Below the pieces are notes generated by a model. That model made no database searches. It saw only the letters and a list, made by a program, of their open reading frames with translations, and was not told where the DNA came from. Below, in pieces: positions 25,082 through 36,631 of a stretch of DNA of 64,000 nucleotides (its first letter is position 1; each line of letters begins with the position of its first letter). This DNA is from Paralvinella palmiformis. Lineage: Eukaryota; Annelida; Polychaeta; Terebellida; Alvinellidae. Position numbers and translations under genes: made by a program. The stretch lies in contig JAODUP010000018.1 of NCBI GenBank assembly GCA_025642065.1, positions 926,501-990,500 on the forward strand, read 5' to 3'.

Positions 25082-28000
25082 GTGTAGTTTTGTTTTATGT
25101 AGGATCTGTAACCAAAGACGGTCAATGATATTTAGATATCACTTGCTAATTCAGTGTGTCCACGTCTCCTTTCTGCTAGATCTCTTTTATTTCCTCCCTT
25201 TTTTCAACAAATCTATTTTGGAAGAAGAGGCTTATTTCCCTCACAATTGAGTGTATAATTGTATGCAAGCAACTTTTTATAGTTCATACAGAAGAGTGTT
25301 TGTGTGTGTGTGTGTGTGTGTGCGCACACACACTAGTATTATCTTTGCGAGACAGCTTAAAGGGATAAATATTGATATTTTATCCTGTAGTGTTTGTTTT
25401 GATTGCTTCTGATCTTTTAGCTTATATCAGAAGTTCATAATCCGAGCATTTTGAACTTCTAATGGATTAATGGGTGGCATTCGAAAGTTGTATAAATAAA
25501 TTAAATATGAATTATACAAACACTGGTTTATTAGATTGTATTGCCTATTTCCCCATTGATGTCATTATTTAAATTTCTTCAGACAAAAGGGGGTCATTCC
25601 CCCCCCCCTCCTTCACCAGCCCCCCCCCTTGGGCCGTGTTGTGGCCACAGATAAAGCCTATGACTTTATCTCCTTTATTTTCATTACAAATCTGTGGACA
25701 CTGTAATTATGACAGGTGGTCAATTGGGCAGGTATTACTCAAATATTTTATACAATGTTCAAAATTAAAACCATCATTCTTATTTGTCTGGAATATGAGT
25801 TTTCAACTGCAAATGATTAAAATATTAAAAATCTAAATTAAATATAAAAACTTTAGCTGATTATAATTACGTAGTTGTCTTATTTCATTACCACTCTAGG
25901 TGCCCAAATGATATTGTCCATGAAGATCATATCACTTGGATTTGATGTCTCGTCTGGTGCCATTGTAGAACTGCCAGGAGTGATTGAGTACAGCGGCTAT
26001 GTCTTCCAAGTTGGTTCTGTGATGTTTGGTCCGTGGATTAGCTATCAGCAATATATACACTTGTTGTCATCACATAAAGTCGAGAAAAAGCTGGTTAGCA
26101 TTTTTTATACTTTCCTGCAGTAACTCTTCTGTGTTTCTTCAGAAATATTGGTTAAATTTCAAATGTCATATATCTAAGGAAATTGTACATTTTAAGGTTA
26201 ATTAACCATCTTCAGATGTTTATATGATATTAGATGGAGTTCGGTCTTGTATTTAAATTGATTTATTTTCTTGTGTTTAACAGTCATTCCCTTATTTGGG
26301 GAATATTTTAATAAAAGTCTCAGATACTGGATGTTCCTAAGAAAGTGGAATAGTTAATGCAAAAATTACTTACATCAAATTTTTATGAAGTCATAATTTG
26401 ACCAATCTAAATATCATAAAGGTTTATCATTGCTGGATAACAGCTGACATCACAAACAAAGACAATTTTTTATGGCATTAGCCAGAAGTAGTAATATTAG
26501 CATATATTTCAGTTAGTGTAAATAGTACAACCACTAACTATGTATATTTTGTTTTCTAGATTGGTAGATTTTTAAATATGAAAAAATTTAATTATTTAGT
26601 ATTTTTATTATCTTTCTCTACTTTAATTCAGAATATTTTTATTCTTTTACGACTGCTTGAGAACTATTTATAACAAGTTATTTCAAGTGTTTCTTTTAAT
26701 GTCAGTCAAGGGTGTTCTGATAGTGCAGTGGTTAGAGCAGTGCTGCAAGCCTTCAGGGGATGGGTTTGAATCCAGGTCAAATATATATTTGTGGTAGACA
26801 TCCCCAGGGTTCAAAATAAGCGCTAACCTCAGGCTAATAGAAATACTTGTGGGCTAGTAGAATATGTCTGTTATTATCCCACAGAGCTAATACACGTATT
26901 TGGCAGGGGGTATCTTTGGAGAATATTGTGATTAATTGAAGGAGTTACTGTATACTAACAAGAAGCTAGTGCCATTAATTGTCGCGATTGATTTTCTGGG
27001 TCGTGCCAGCACCCAAAACGAATTGTACCATGACCACATGTATGAAGAGCTGTGATTGACTGTTTCGCAACCGGTTTACATATTTTGGCCAATGACAAAG
27101 CATCTTATGCAGCAACTAGGGGGCTCAATAGTTTTTGGGGGTATGACCCTGGACCCCCGTATTATACCTTTCTGGCTAGTGAAATGTCACATGGGCCAAT
27201 AGATTTCACAGTCCATCAGCCCTCTAGCTAACGACTGGACAGTCTTAGCTTCTAACCCTGATCCCCTCGAACATATGTCCCTGGAGTGGCCAGTACTGTG
27301 GCTAAACAACTTAACTGAACTTTAAATGTTGGTCAGGTATCAACTTGTGTGGACTGTATTTCAGGAATTGTTTGGTTGTCTTTGTTATCCAGCAAAAACC
27401 ATAACGTGTTAGAGAATCAGTTGGATGAAGAAGTTACTGTTGAGTTTTTTTTCTGCTGTTTTGTTTCAGTTATTCTACTGGGTGTGTAAATTGGCTAAGA
27501 GCTTCATACTGTCTGTCGTCTGTATCATCATATCTACCTGTATCATACACTGGCTAGTATTAGAATACTCATTTATGTAAGTTTTGATGCAGTACACTGA
27601 ACTATTTGTTTATTTAGGCTGTATGTCAGTCATTGCTGGTTTAGTGGGGATGGCTGTGGGCATATCTGAAGGGTGTTTCATCTTTGACTTCGCTTCGTTA
27701 CTGTTGGAGTTCGCTCGGCCCATTTAGCCTACCTTGTGCACAAAAGCGGCCGTAAAACATCAATCATCATCATCATTGTTCCAGTAATCATCCGACTTGG
27801 CCAACTGCCTGGTTAGCTAGCTAGCTGGTTGATTGATTAGCTGGCCAACTAATCATCTGTCTGGAATGATATGTATTCTAATGTTTAGTACAGATATTAA
27901 TTTGTTCTTAAGTAAGTCTACCGAATACCTGCCTTATAATACGGTAGATTATTGTAATTAAACTTATTTTCATATCATTGATCTTCCTCTGATTTCTCTT

Positions 28001-31000
28001 CATCTGTAGCTGGCTGCTGGCATATCGCGATGCGCAATCTTTCCGTTTTAGCCATTACTTTGTCAGCTACCTGTCTGAGCTCACATTGACAATGTCTGGC
28101 TTAGGAACTACGAAAAATAATGGTGATGTCAGATGGTAGGTTATGTCGTGTTATGTGAAGCAGTGTTTCCTAAATTATCAAATATTAATCATTATGACGG
28201 AATGACTCTAACAAGATTTAGCTAAATTAAGTGAACAGAAAACATATAGTTTGCTAATGTTGGTATGTTGACATTCTGATATTTATAAATTACTACAGGA
28301 TTCATTCAGACCATTAAAGTCTTAAGTATATTTAGTTTTTGTTGAAATGATTTATTTTTATCTTGTACTGTGCTTCGAGGCAGTGTAACAACACAATTAT
28401 CATGATAATGAGATTAGATTTGGGCTGAAAATCTTCACGTAATTCACATCTCATTATCTTTACAGGGATGTGACAGTGACTAAACCATATCATATAGAGC
28501 TACCACGGTCGCTGGTGGAGATTGTCACCAACTGGAATCTTCCCATGCACTACTGGCTTAAAACATGTCAGCATTCATAATGTTCTACATTACTTAGAAA
28601 TATTTACTTAAATTCGTGGGACAATATTTTTTTATCGTCATATTAAATGGCTACCATATTGATTATTCCCTTCTTTTGCAGACGTATTCAAAACTGCACG
28701 ACCTTTAGGCAATTTCATTGCAATAGTGCTGACTTATGCTGCTAGCTCAATACTCCACGTAAGTTATGATCATCCTCGTAATTCACCTTGTTATGGTTAC
28801 AGAAGTTTATTGTAGTTTATCTCCCCAGCTTCTGCATGCAGTAATTTTTAGTATGTTTGATTTTGTATGAGTACAAACATTTGCATGGTTTTTATAGTTC
28901 ATACAGAAGATTGTTTGTGTGTGTGTGTGTGTGTGCACACACACACTAGTATTATCTTTGCGAGACAGCTTAAAGGGATAAATATTGATATTTTATCCTG
29001 TAGTGTTTGTTTTGATTGCTTCTGATCTTTTAGCTTATATCAGAAGTTCATAATCCGAGCATTTTGAACTTCTAATGGATTAATGGGTGGCATTCGAAAA
29101 GTTGTATAAATAAATTAAATATGAATTATACAATCTGATTAAAACTTTTGTGATGGTTCAGATTAAGCTTATTTTTATATAATTTAATCTAAAAACTTTT
29201 ATTTCAGGGTCTCAATTTCCAGCTATCTGCGGTGTTGTTATCCTTAGGCTTCTATTCCTATGTTGAATATGGTAAGGGAAATACACACACACAGACACAC
29301 ACACAATTCCAAGTCATCAAAGTGTGAGATAATTGAGATGTAGTTGTTGACACCTTTGAGTCATGTGATAAACAATCTTTATGAGCACACACATAGATGC
29401 ACAGATATGCTGAAACAGAAGATACATTTTTATTACAGTATTAAGGCAGCACCTGTCAAAAAGCTTTGATGCCTGTATACTTGCTAAAAGATGTAAAGCA
29501 GACTGTGAGCATAGCTATAAATCTGTAAGTACATTTTTCAGGCCTCACACAGTTGGTAGAGTATGATTTGAGGTTTAGTTTAAACCTTTTTGGGGGTTTT
29601 CTGAGTGAGAATATCTATTACTTGTGTACACTTTAGATAATAAAGCACCCTTACTGGTAAGAGCTCCTCACAGGGTTCCCACACGTCCTGGAAATGTCCT
29701 TGAATTTTACAAAATCAGTAGATGTCCTGGATGGGTGGATGGATGAATGTTGTTTAATAATACATCAGCACAATTTAGGCCATTCAGTGTCATAGGAGAT
29801 GTCCTGGAAAAATATTGCCTGTGACAAAATCCATGTGGAACAAAAAAGCCTATGCATAAATGTTAAGCCTGTAGAAGAAAACTGATCATAGAATATAAAG
29901 AGTACCAGTACATAGTGTTCATATCCCATGTCAGTTAAAATTTAAATAAAAGTGGGTGGATCAGTCAGCTAGAAGGGGTCAGGAGGAGGCTGTACTATAA
30001 AAATATCAATAATCAATCATACATTGAATAAATTGGATATGCTTTTTCACACATATCTTGTATAAATTGTCCTGAAAATGTCATGGATAATAATATTTCC
30101 TTGGCTGTGGGAACCATGATATGTCCCATGTGTAACCAGTTCCAAGACTAAACAACTCAATTCAACTCAACCAAATATGTATTAACATGGCTTCTGTTCT
30201 TGTTAATTGGCCTTTTGTACAAATCCTTTTTGTGAAGTGTGAAAACGTGGACCATTAATTCACAACATTGGACATCAAGCACTCAAGTGTGTCATCTGTG
30301 TGGGATAGCCATCATTAGCAATCACTAAACATGTTTCCTTACAAAACTGACCATGCCAAAATAGAAGCAAAAGTAACCAGATTAACACAGCATTTTAACA
30401 TGTTCGTTCCCTTCAAACATTTTGCGGGCTGTGAATAAAATTGTTGGCGTGTGGTTTAAAAGGAACTGTTTTTACATTCCTGTCAATCAACTTATATATC
30501 TTGTACGAAATAACTTTAGTAGTTGAAACAGATTGTTTCTGTAAAGATATATCAATGTTATTGGTGTACTTGATGGCTAGTGTGTACAGTTGGTGAACTC
30601 CTCGTAGAATAAAATTTTGTTTATGTTAAAAAACCACTGTAATGGTGTTTTCAGTATTACTTTTTTATTATTATGGTAAGCTATGCAAATGGATATTCAC
30701 TAAGAAAAATTAAAAATAAACTGCTGAATTATTTTAAATTCCATCTAACATTGTTGTTATTTTACACACATCTTCCAAATTCTTTGTCATGTGACATACT
30801 AGTAAATATTTTAGATTGTTTGTTCAAATGTCATGACAGCCATTTTTGTTTTAATAGCATACTAATAAATCTCTGAATTTAAATGCATTATATTTCCAAG
30901 AAATCAGCTTATTTCCAAGAAATCGGCTTATTTTCAGTCATTGTTCAAGATTTCCACTTCAAACATTTAGGGTCAGTTGGTCAGGACAAAAATAAAATAA

Positions 31001-33812
31001 ATCACTGGAAACATAGGCTCAGTCAAAAAATAATTGACACAAAGTTCTTGTTTCTGAAAGATTTGCTATCCAAGCATTTACAAATGCTGCACAACACGTA
31101 TTCTGGATTACTCTATTTTTACATTGATTTTCAAATTCAGTTTGACAATGATATCTTCCTCGGTGATCGTCTGGCCCATGACAGTGTTTTCTATAACATA
31201 TTCTTCCTTTAGTTGGAATTTCACAATCAACAATAGTTTTGCTTTTTTAAGCCTTTATAATTTTCTTTTGATCGTGAACTGTCAGCGAAAAGTAAACAAT
31301 AGACACGTCACTGTGCGTGTCAGCTTAATCCAAGATGGTGACAGGTTAGTTCCACTTCAAAATTATTTGTTATTTCTACAGTAAATAGAACTAAATTTAA
31401 ACTAATTATAACTCCCCAGTCATCGAGAAACACATAAATAGTTCAAACTTTGTGGAGATCTATGTAAAATTGCCATCGAAAATATTGCCATGATAAGGTT
31501 ACTGAGTACTATGCACATATTCTTTTATCGGCACAAGCCTTATCATGACGATTTTAAGTAGATCTCCACAAAATTCAAACTATTTATGTGTTGCTAAGTG
31601 AGGGGGGTTATAATTATTTTAAATTTACAAGATTTCTAGGCTTGAAGACCGATTTACTGTAGAAATAACTGAAATAATTTCGAAGTGAAACCAACCTGTT
31701 GCCATCTTGGTTTAGGTCACATGGTAAGGCCTTCCACATGATGTTCAGGCGAATTGGCAGGAAAATAATAATAAAAAAAAAAAAGTCAATTTTATTTCCC
31801 AGCAATGAGTTTCAGCTGTGTTCGGGGGGTTTCAGCTGTGTTTGTCGGGTTTGTAAAACAAGTATTCAAAAAACAATGGCCTTACTTGTAATTCTGAAAC
31901 ACCAGTGTCTGAATATTCCTACATAACTCCATGAGTGATATGGACTCTACAGTTTAATTTTGTGTTTCACGTAATTAATAGTTTTTACTATGTTGGATAT
32001 ATTTGTGACATAGATTAATCTATAATTATTGTTTTGCCTCCTGTAGATATAGTAGAAATTAAAATATGTCATGAGTCATTTATTTAAGCCATCTGTAAAT
32101 TTAATAAATAATTCAGCATTTAAAGATATTTATTATTAAAGATTTGTTTACTTATTTGACTTTCCCTGATATACTGTATACTCTTTTCAGACTCATCCAT
32201 ATGTGATATTAGTGAATTTAGGTTTTGGCTTGCTTTCTGTGTTCCATCTGGCATACTTAGGCCTCATGTTTGACAACAGTAGCTCTGAAGAACAGGTATG
32301 TGTATGTGTGCGTGTGCTGTGTGTGTGTGCGTGCGCGTCATAGAGATTTAAGAAAGGCCATTGTGATGTTTGGTACAAATGGTTTGTTCATGAGAAATAA
32401 ATCTTTTACACTATTTGCATTCACATTCAAATGAGGGCCCTCCAGTAGCAAAATGGGTAGAGTATTACACTGCAAACCTCCAGCTTTTGGGTTTGAATTC
32501 AATCCATTCCTGTGTTTGTCGTATATTCCCTAGGGTGTTGCCTATCTCTCATATGTTCCAGGTGTGACCAATGCTGAGATTAAGCAAACCACTCACTCCT
32601 ATTATTCAGATGCATTTATTGAACACTTTCATGACGTTTACTGTTTTTGTACAACATGGGTGGCATCATCAAAAGTAATGGTAAATTGTATTGGTTAGAA
32701 TAATGAGTCACAAACCTCTTGATTCTAAGTTCGAATCTGACTCACACCTGAGTTTGTGGGATTATTTCCCAGGCACTCACCCCTGAGCCATATCCTAGGT
32801 GTGACCAGCACTGAGGCTAACTAACTTAATCTAACTCAGTCCCTGCTTCAGAAGGGTACCTCCGTGGTCTAGCTGGTAGTGTGTTAGATCACAGATCACT
32901 ACCACCTGAGTTCGAATCTCAGCATGGGCATATGTGAAGGGTGTTTCATCTTTGACTTTGCTTCATTACCTTGTGAGGTCACTCGACCCATTTAGCTTAC
33001 CTTGTGCACAAAAGTGGCCATAAAACACCAATCATCATCATCATCATCCCTGCTTCAGACTTTAGTTGTCTGCTTCAAACCAAGTGACCTATGCATCTCC
33101 ATGTGCTTTGTAGCACAAATGAAGCAACTTTACTCATTTGCAATAATAGCAAGCACTTGGCTTTTGTGGCTGCACTATACAATACATACTCTATAATCAT
33201 AACATCAGTGGAGAGGAAGGTCGAGTATTATCTTAACACCTCATCCATCGTGGAAGGCAGCAATCCTCATGAGTTTAGGAAAATAATTGAAGAAATATTA
33301 AACCATTTCTCGCAAACGTGCACAGTGCCTCATTTATGTACCATCATTATTATTTGCTCACATGGCCTGTTTCTTTAATATTGAGAGCAAAATATTTTGG
33401 AATAAAGTTGCTTTCTTGCAGACACAACATTTGAGGAACTTGCATTCATTAGCATTAATGAACATTTTGGAGTATAGTGAAATACAGTTTATAATGTGAA
33501 TATGTTTAATGAAATAAGCATGTCAGGATGCACTATTTGCTTTGGGATTCATCAGAGATGCCAAATATGACAAACTGGCATTTTATTCATTTACATTTTT
33601 ATGAATACCTGTGCATATATGTATATATATAATATTTGAATATATATTTGAATTTATAAGAACATGAAGTATTTGTATTTGAATACTCTGGTATTATCCC
33701 ATATTTTATGTTTGGATGTTGTTAAGTATATTTACAGGATTAGGTTTTAGTGTACACAATGATTTACATGATCAAAAACTGTACTGATCTGAAACCTGTC
33801 TGTAGGCTCTTG

Positions 33813-33846
<34 letters not shown>

Positions 33847-34213
33847 CAGTTAATCTGTATAATCATAGTTATATTAGTTATAGTTATATTACCTGAAATA
33901 TTCTATTGCCAACTGCGATTTAATACACATTACCTGAAAATTCAGGTACTGTAATATACATATTATATATATTATGTATATATATCAATTGTCTTGCATA
34001 ATTAAGTCAACATGATCAGATATGTGTATGGGAAATGTTTCAGTAGATCTTTTGATTATTGTTCCAATTTTTATAGCTGTTTAACACAAAGCCAAACCTA
34101 TTTTTTCTTTCCAGGGTTATTCAATGGATCACACACTGAGCAAATGGTCAGAACTTGGCTATGCAAGTCACTGGGTGGCCTTGGCAACATACATCTTCTA
34201 TATTCTGATTTGA
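20948..34213 (+). CDS. PORCN: Porcupine, Wnt protein-serine O-palmitoleoyltransferase (12 coding exons)
   Basis: Multi-pass ER membrane enzyme of the MBOAT family that attaches palmitoleate to a conserved Wnt serine, needed for Wnt secretion. Exons: 20948-21278, 23681-23894, 24956-24999, 25900-26093, 27470-27576, 28010-28135, 28466-28566, 28682-28758, 29208-29271, 29439-29524, 32191-32295, 34115-34213. All introns are GT-AG, phases agree, and the joined frame is 1548 nt (515 residues; human about 460). The start lies in ACCATGG. Conserved blocks in order: [39 protein letters not shown] with Asn363, YAASSILHG with catalytic His398 (the Asn-to-His spacing of 35 equals human as I recall it), Cys-rich KRCKADC, FHLAYLG, and [12 protein letters not shown] near the C-terminus. 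Residues 18-67 are an acidic, Tyr-rich extension not known to me from vertebrate PORCN. The loop before WLLAYRDA is about 8 residues shorter than the shortest human isoform. An AATAAA at 35304 may be its poly(A) signal. Confidence 0.97.
21338..21402 (+). mobile_element. 66-bp miniature repeat, copy in PORCN intron 1
   Basis: Contains GGATGGATGTTATTTAATGA and GGCACAATTTAGGCCATTCA. The same short unit is found, flanked by a target-site duplication, at 29731-29796. Confidence 0.65.
21968..22925 (+). mobile_element. SINE family B split by a later insertion
   Basis: The head GGTGCAGTGGATAGAGCAC (A-box region) ends near 22020. The B box GGTTCGAATCC and the family body (CACTTGTGTTTGTGGGATGT, TTGTGACCAG, TTAACTCAA) resume at 22822. 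The 792 bp between is a separate element (22025-22816). Confidence 0.8.
22025..22816. mobile_element. hAT-like element inserted inside a SINE B
   Basis: Perfect 13-bp terminal inverted repeats CAGTGTTGGAAAT and ATTTCCAACACTG. Five bases TTATA occur on each side, one base away from the ends, as an imperfect target-site duplication. It encodes no recognisable transposase. The right end is unusually GC-rich (CCACCGGGCCGGC, GGCCCGAGACACCCAGGCC) for this genome. Confidence 0.75.
23353..23501 (+). mobile_element. SINE family B in PORCN intron 1, with diverged target-site duplication
   Basis: Head AGATGGTGCAGTGTTTAGAA, B box GGTCGAATCTGACTC, then GTGTTTATGGGATT, TATGACCAGTGCC, and end near TTCAACTTG. 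Flanks TCTATAACTTCTTTAA (23337) and TCTATAGTTTCTTTAA (23502) match at 14 of 16 positions. Confidence 0.8.
24582..24757 (+). mobile_element. SINE family B in PORCN intron 2, with target-site duplication
   Basis: Head GATGGTGCACTTGGTTACAG, B box GGTTTGAATCCGG, body TTTGTGGGATGTGTATCC and GCGACCAATAATGAGGCTA. The perfect 13-bp direct repeat TATGATGATAGTA flanks it at 24569 and 24758. Confidence 0.8.
25028..25079. repeat. (AT)n microsatellite in PORCN intron 3
   Basis: About 26 AT units, 28 bp after the exon 3 donor. Confidence 0.95.
25280..25521 (+). mobile_element. MITE, copy 1, in PORCN intron 3
   Basis: Almost identical to 28890-29133. Ends TTTTATAGTTCATA and TATGAATTATACAA form 14-bp terminal inverted repeats with two mismatches. 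Inside are a (GT)n run meeting a (CA)n run and the perfect inverted repeat AGAAGTTCA/TGAACTTCT. Non-coding. Confidence 0.8.
26709..27318 (+). mobile_element. SINE family B split by a hAT-like insertion, PORCN intron 4
   Basis: Head GATAGTGCAGTGGTTAGAGC and B box GGTTTGAATCC. Interrupted at 26806, and resumes at 27261 with CCTCGAACATATGTCCCTGG and the family end GTGGCTAAACAACTTAACTG. Confidence 0.8.
26806..27260. mobile_element. hAT-like element inserted inside a SINE B
   Basis: Left end (C)AGGGTTCAAAATAAGC; right end AGCTTCTAACCCTG. ATCCCC flanks both sides (26800-26805, 27261-27266). About 455 bp, non-coding. Its ends and its CTAGTAGAAT-type inner words relate it to the element at 11786-12730. 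Confidence 0.7.
27640..27775 (+). mobile_element. SINE family A, 5'-truncated, PORCN intron 5
   Basis: Begins within the head, keeps GGCATATCTGAAGGGTGT, TTCATCTTTGACTTCGC, GCCCATTTAGCCTACC and GTGCACAAAAGCGG, and ends in (ATC)n. Confidence 0.8.
28890..29133 (+). mobile_element. MITE, copy 2, in PORCN intron 8
   Basis: Second copy of 25280-25521, differing mainly in (GT)n length and single bases. The shared sequence stops exactly at the 14-bp inverted ends on both sides while the flanks are unrelated, which fixes the element borders. Confidence 0.8.
29671..30118 (-). mobile_element. hAT-like repeat family E, copy 2, PORCN intron 10
   Basis: Inverted relative to 7829-8195. Ends CAGGGTTCCCACA and TGTGGGAACC form terminal inverted repeats. 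It carries a nested 66-bp insertion at 29731-29796. Confidence 0.7.
29731..29796 (+). mobile_element. 66-bp miniature element with 11-bp target-site duplication
   Basis: AGATGTCCTGG occurs at 29720-29730 and 29797-29807. Between them lies a 66-bp unit with GGATGGATGAATGTTGTTTA and CACAATTTAGGCCATTCAG, also found at 21338. The uninterrupted form of the host repeat (8120-8160) lacks it. No terminal inverted repeat is evident, so LINE-type insertion of a very short RNA is the likelier route. Confidence 0.8.
31315..31725. mobile_element. Long fold-back (inverted-repeat) element in PORCN intron 10
   Basis: Left arm from CCAAGATGGTGACAGG pairs with the right arm ending CCTGTTGCCATCTTGG. Within the arms, ACACATAAATAGTTCAAA pairs with TTCAAACTATTTATGTGT, and GTGGAGATCT with AGATCTCCAC. 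Each arm is roughly 180-200 bp and the centre near 31500-31540 is a short loop. No protein is encoded. Confidence 0.8.
32433..32600 (+). mobile_element. SINE family B in PORCN intron 11, copy a
   Basis: Head AAAATGGGTAGAGTATTAC, B box GGGTTTGAATTCAA, body CCTGTGTTTGTCGTAT and AGGTGTGACCAATGC, ending near AAGCAAACCACTCACTC. Confidence 0.75.
32665..32839 (+). mobile_element. SINE family B in PORCN intron 11, copy b
   Basis: Degraded head, B box AGTTCGAATCTGACTC, body GAGTTTGTGGGATTATTTCC and AGGTGTGACCAGCACTGAGG, ending TTAATCTAACTCAG. A SINE A follows directly. Confidence 0.75.
32853..33046 (+). mobile_element. SINE family A, full-length 194-bp copy with target-site duplication
   Basis: Best reference copy of the family: A-box region GTGGTCTAGCTGGTAG, B box GAGTTCGAATCTC, body TTTCATCTTTGACTTTGC, CCATTTAGCTTACC, GTGCACAAAAGTGG, tail (ATC)n. 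The perfect 13-bp direct repeat TCCCTGCTTCAGA stands at 32840-32852 and 33047-33059. Confidence 0.9.
33814..33844. repeat. (AT)n microsatellite in PORCN intron 11
   Basis: About 15 AT units. Confidence 0.9.
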
Positions 34214-35303
34214 CCACAATGTGACCTTCAGATTATCTACTTACCAGTCAATCATGTCACTGTCAAATGTCATGTGATCTCTCGTCTCGCAGCAGTCTTG
34301 TATGTTAACATCACACGGCAATAGGCCAGACTAGGCTTTGTTTTTGTTGATGTTTTTTGGACAGATGTATATCTCGTTGTTAAGCGAATCTGTGTTCGGT
34401 GTGTGCTTTGGTTTCAGACTGGTTACGCACTGCCAAGTGTTACATCATGGTTTATTTTTCCTTATGTAAATACTGTTTCTGTGCCAGAAATATTGAAATT
34501 TATTTTTTCATTTTCCACTTCTCCATGTAAAAGGAAATAGTAGAGTAATGGCTATGTGGATGTATATACATGCCAGAATATATATAGGTGTGGTTTTTGT
34601 GTGTGTGTGTGTGTTGAGCATATTGATATGTAAGGAATAGTTTTGATACTTCAACTCAAGAGTTATGTTAATTCTTGGTATTGACAACTTCCATGTATAG
34701 TAAAATCGAATATGGTGTAGTACTAGATAGTACAACCTATATTGGTATTGTAGGAATATTTGTAAGATGTGTTTCAGTGTAAAATAGATAACAGTTAATA
34801 AGAACAAAATATGATCATGTTTGGTACATGAAGTAATGAAAAGCTACAGGTAATATTTTCATTACTATGGCACGGTATTGCTAATTGGATGTTCTGACCA
34901 GTATAATGTAGTATGATCAACCCAAACGGGTCTTTGTGTAGCAATATTAGTTTCCAAGTGTTCACCATAAAACTCATCTGAGTGCATTTAAAAAATCTGA
35001 TTCCTTAGGTCGACATCAACACTGTGATAGTCTTTGTGTTGAAGTGCATTTAGATTGGGTCATTTGCTTATTATTGGTTGTGGGAAAGATCCGATGTTCG
35101 TTTTGGAAAAGAACGTGTACTCCGATGGTGACATTTAGCGTGTGATGAACCAATTGATGTTTAAATTTGTTCAGTATTTTCACTTGAAATCGTTATTTGT
35201 GCATCTGTCTGTAGCACTGTTTCCAGTTTCAATATGTACAAGGCCTTTAACATTATGTAATATTGTGATTGGCTGGCACTGAGAAAACGTGGAAATGGAC
35301 CAT

Positions 35304-35309
35304 AATAAA
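35304..35309 (+). terminator. PORCN: Possible PORCN poly(A) signal
   Basis: AATAAA about 1.1 kb past the PORCN stop codon. In AT-rich DNA such hexamers are common by chance, so this is only a candidate 3' end. Confidence 0.3.
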
Positions 35310-36328
35310 GTAAGCAATATATTTGATTGCAATCATACCAGGTAGTTAGCTTATGATGTCTTTTGTGCACAACTGTATGTAAAATACATGGCAAGACTTA
35401 TCACAGAGCAGTCTTTTACAATATATATATATATATATATATATATGGTCTAAGCAGTGGTTATTTAGACTATTGTTCTGCATTTTGAGCTGTGATTACT
35501 CCTATAGGCTGTACTAATCTTTAGTATCAAGGAGGTTTATTTTGTAAACCATCAACTTTCTTAATTATTCTGATTTATCATATATTTCTTTGTAGGACAG
35601 ATTGATAGCATATTATTCAGAATTTATTTGTTCCAAAATATGTATATAACCACTTATTATTATGATAATAATCTGAAAAGATGCCACACCAGCTGATATT
35701 TTGTGTATTTCTATGCATGTGTGCCTTTAACATAATCTGTTATTTTTAGCAGCTACCCACCTATTTTATCTTAAGTAGTGTAGCATGGGGTAAACTTTTA
35801 TCACAGTCTGAATTGGTATGTGGTGAAATCTGGATTCATTGTTTGTCAGAATACAACCATACAGTTAATAAGGGTGATGCGTGTTAAAATAACTACAGGT
35901 GCAGTTGTTAGACTGGTGAAGAAAGGACATCATTCCGAATTGAGCATATAATTTTTATGGTAGCAGGTTTTTCAACTGCATGAAACTTTCTATTTGGGAG
36001 ATAGCCAATCAAAATGGAACTTTTCAATAATTATTATGTTAATGGTGAATCTCAGAAGAAATATTTGTGATATTCTGTTGAGGATGTACCAATCTGTTAA
36101 CTCTTTGTTGTTTGTATACATAATCCGCGTAATAATTGGTATATTGTTTTGGCTCGTTTTTCTTCTCTGCTGTAATGTCAACGAACTGCATAAAACATAT
36201 CTTGATTAATTTTATTTTCTACGTTATCGTATAATTTTTATATACGTTCCCAAGTAATCACATTTTTATGAAATCTTGTTATTAAATATGTCGCAGAGAT
36301 TTCAAATGTCCACATCTTTTTCAATTTT

Positions 36329-36334
36329 TTTATT
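36329..36334 (-). terminator. ACY1: Possible ACY1 poly(A) signal
   Basis: AATAAA on the minus strand, about 400 nt past the ACY1 stop codon. If used, it leaves roughly 1 kb between the PORCN and ACY1 3' ends. Only a candidate. Confidence 0.3.
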
Positions 36335-36631
36335 ACACTATATCTACCATACAGACAAACTAAAACATGTTAACTAGAAGTTGATATTCAACAAAACTTA
36401 TTTTATCTTGTGCATTGGTAAATAGTAAACGAAATATTATTTGTACATACTCTTACTATTTCTATAAAATATTGTTTAAAATCAAAATTACTAAAACATT
36501 TACTTATTAGAATAAATACAATCACCAAAAATGTTACATTAAATTACTTGTCAAATTAAAAAAATAATTTCTCCAAAAATAGTGCCAACAATCACATTTA
36601 ATACATGTTATGGTGTTCTTCAAACATCTAT

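Noticed and set aside
30883..31212. 109-codon open frame in PORCN intron 10
   Set aside because: No family resemblance, no splice-site support, and Lys/Phe/Ile-rich as expected of AT-rich DNA.
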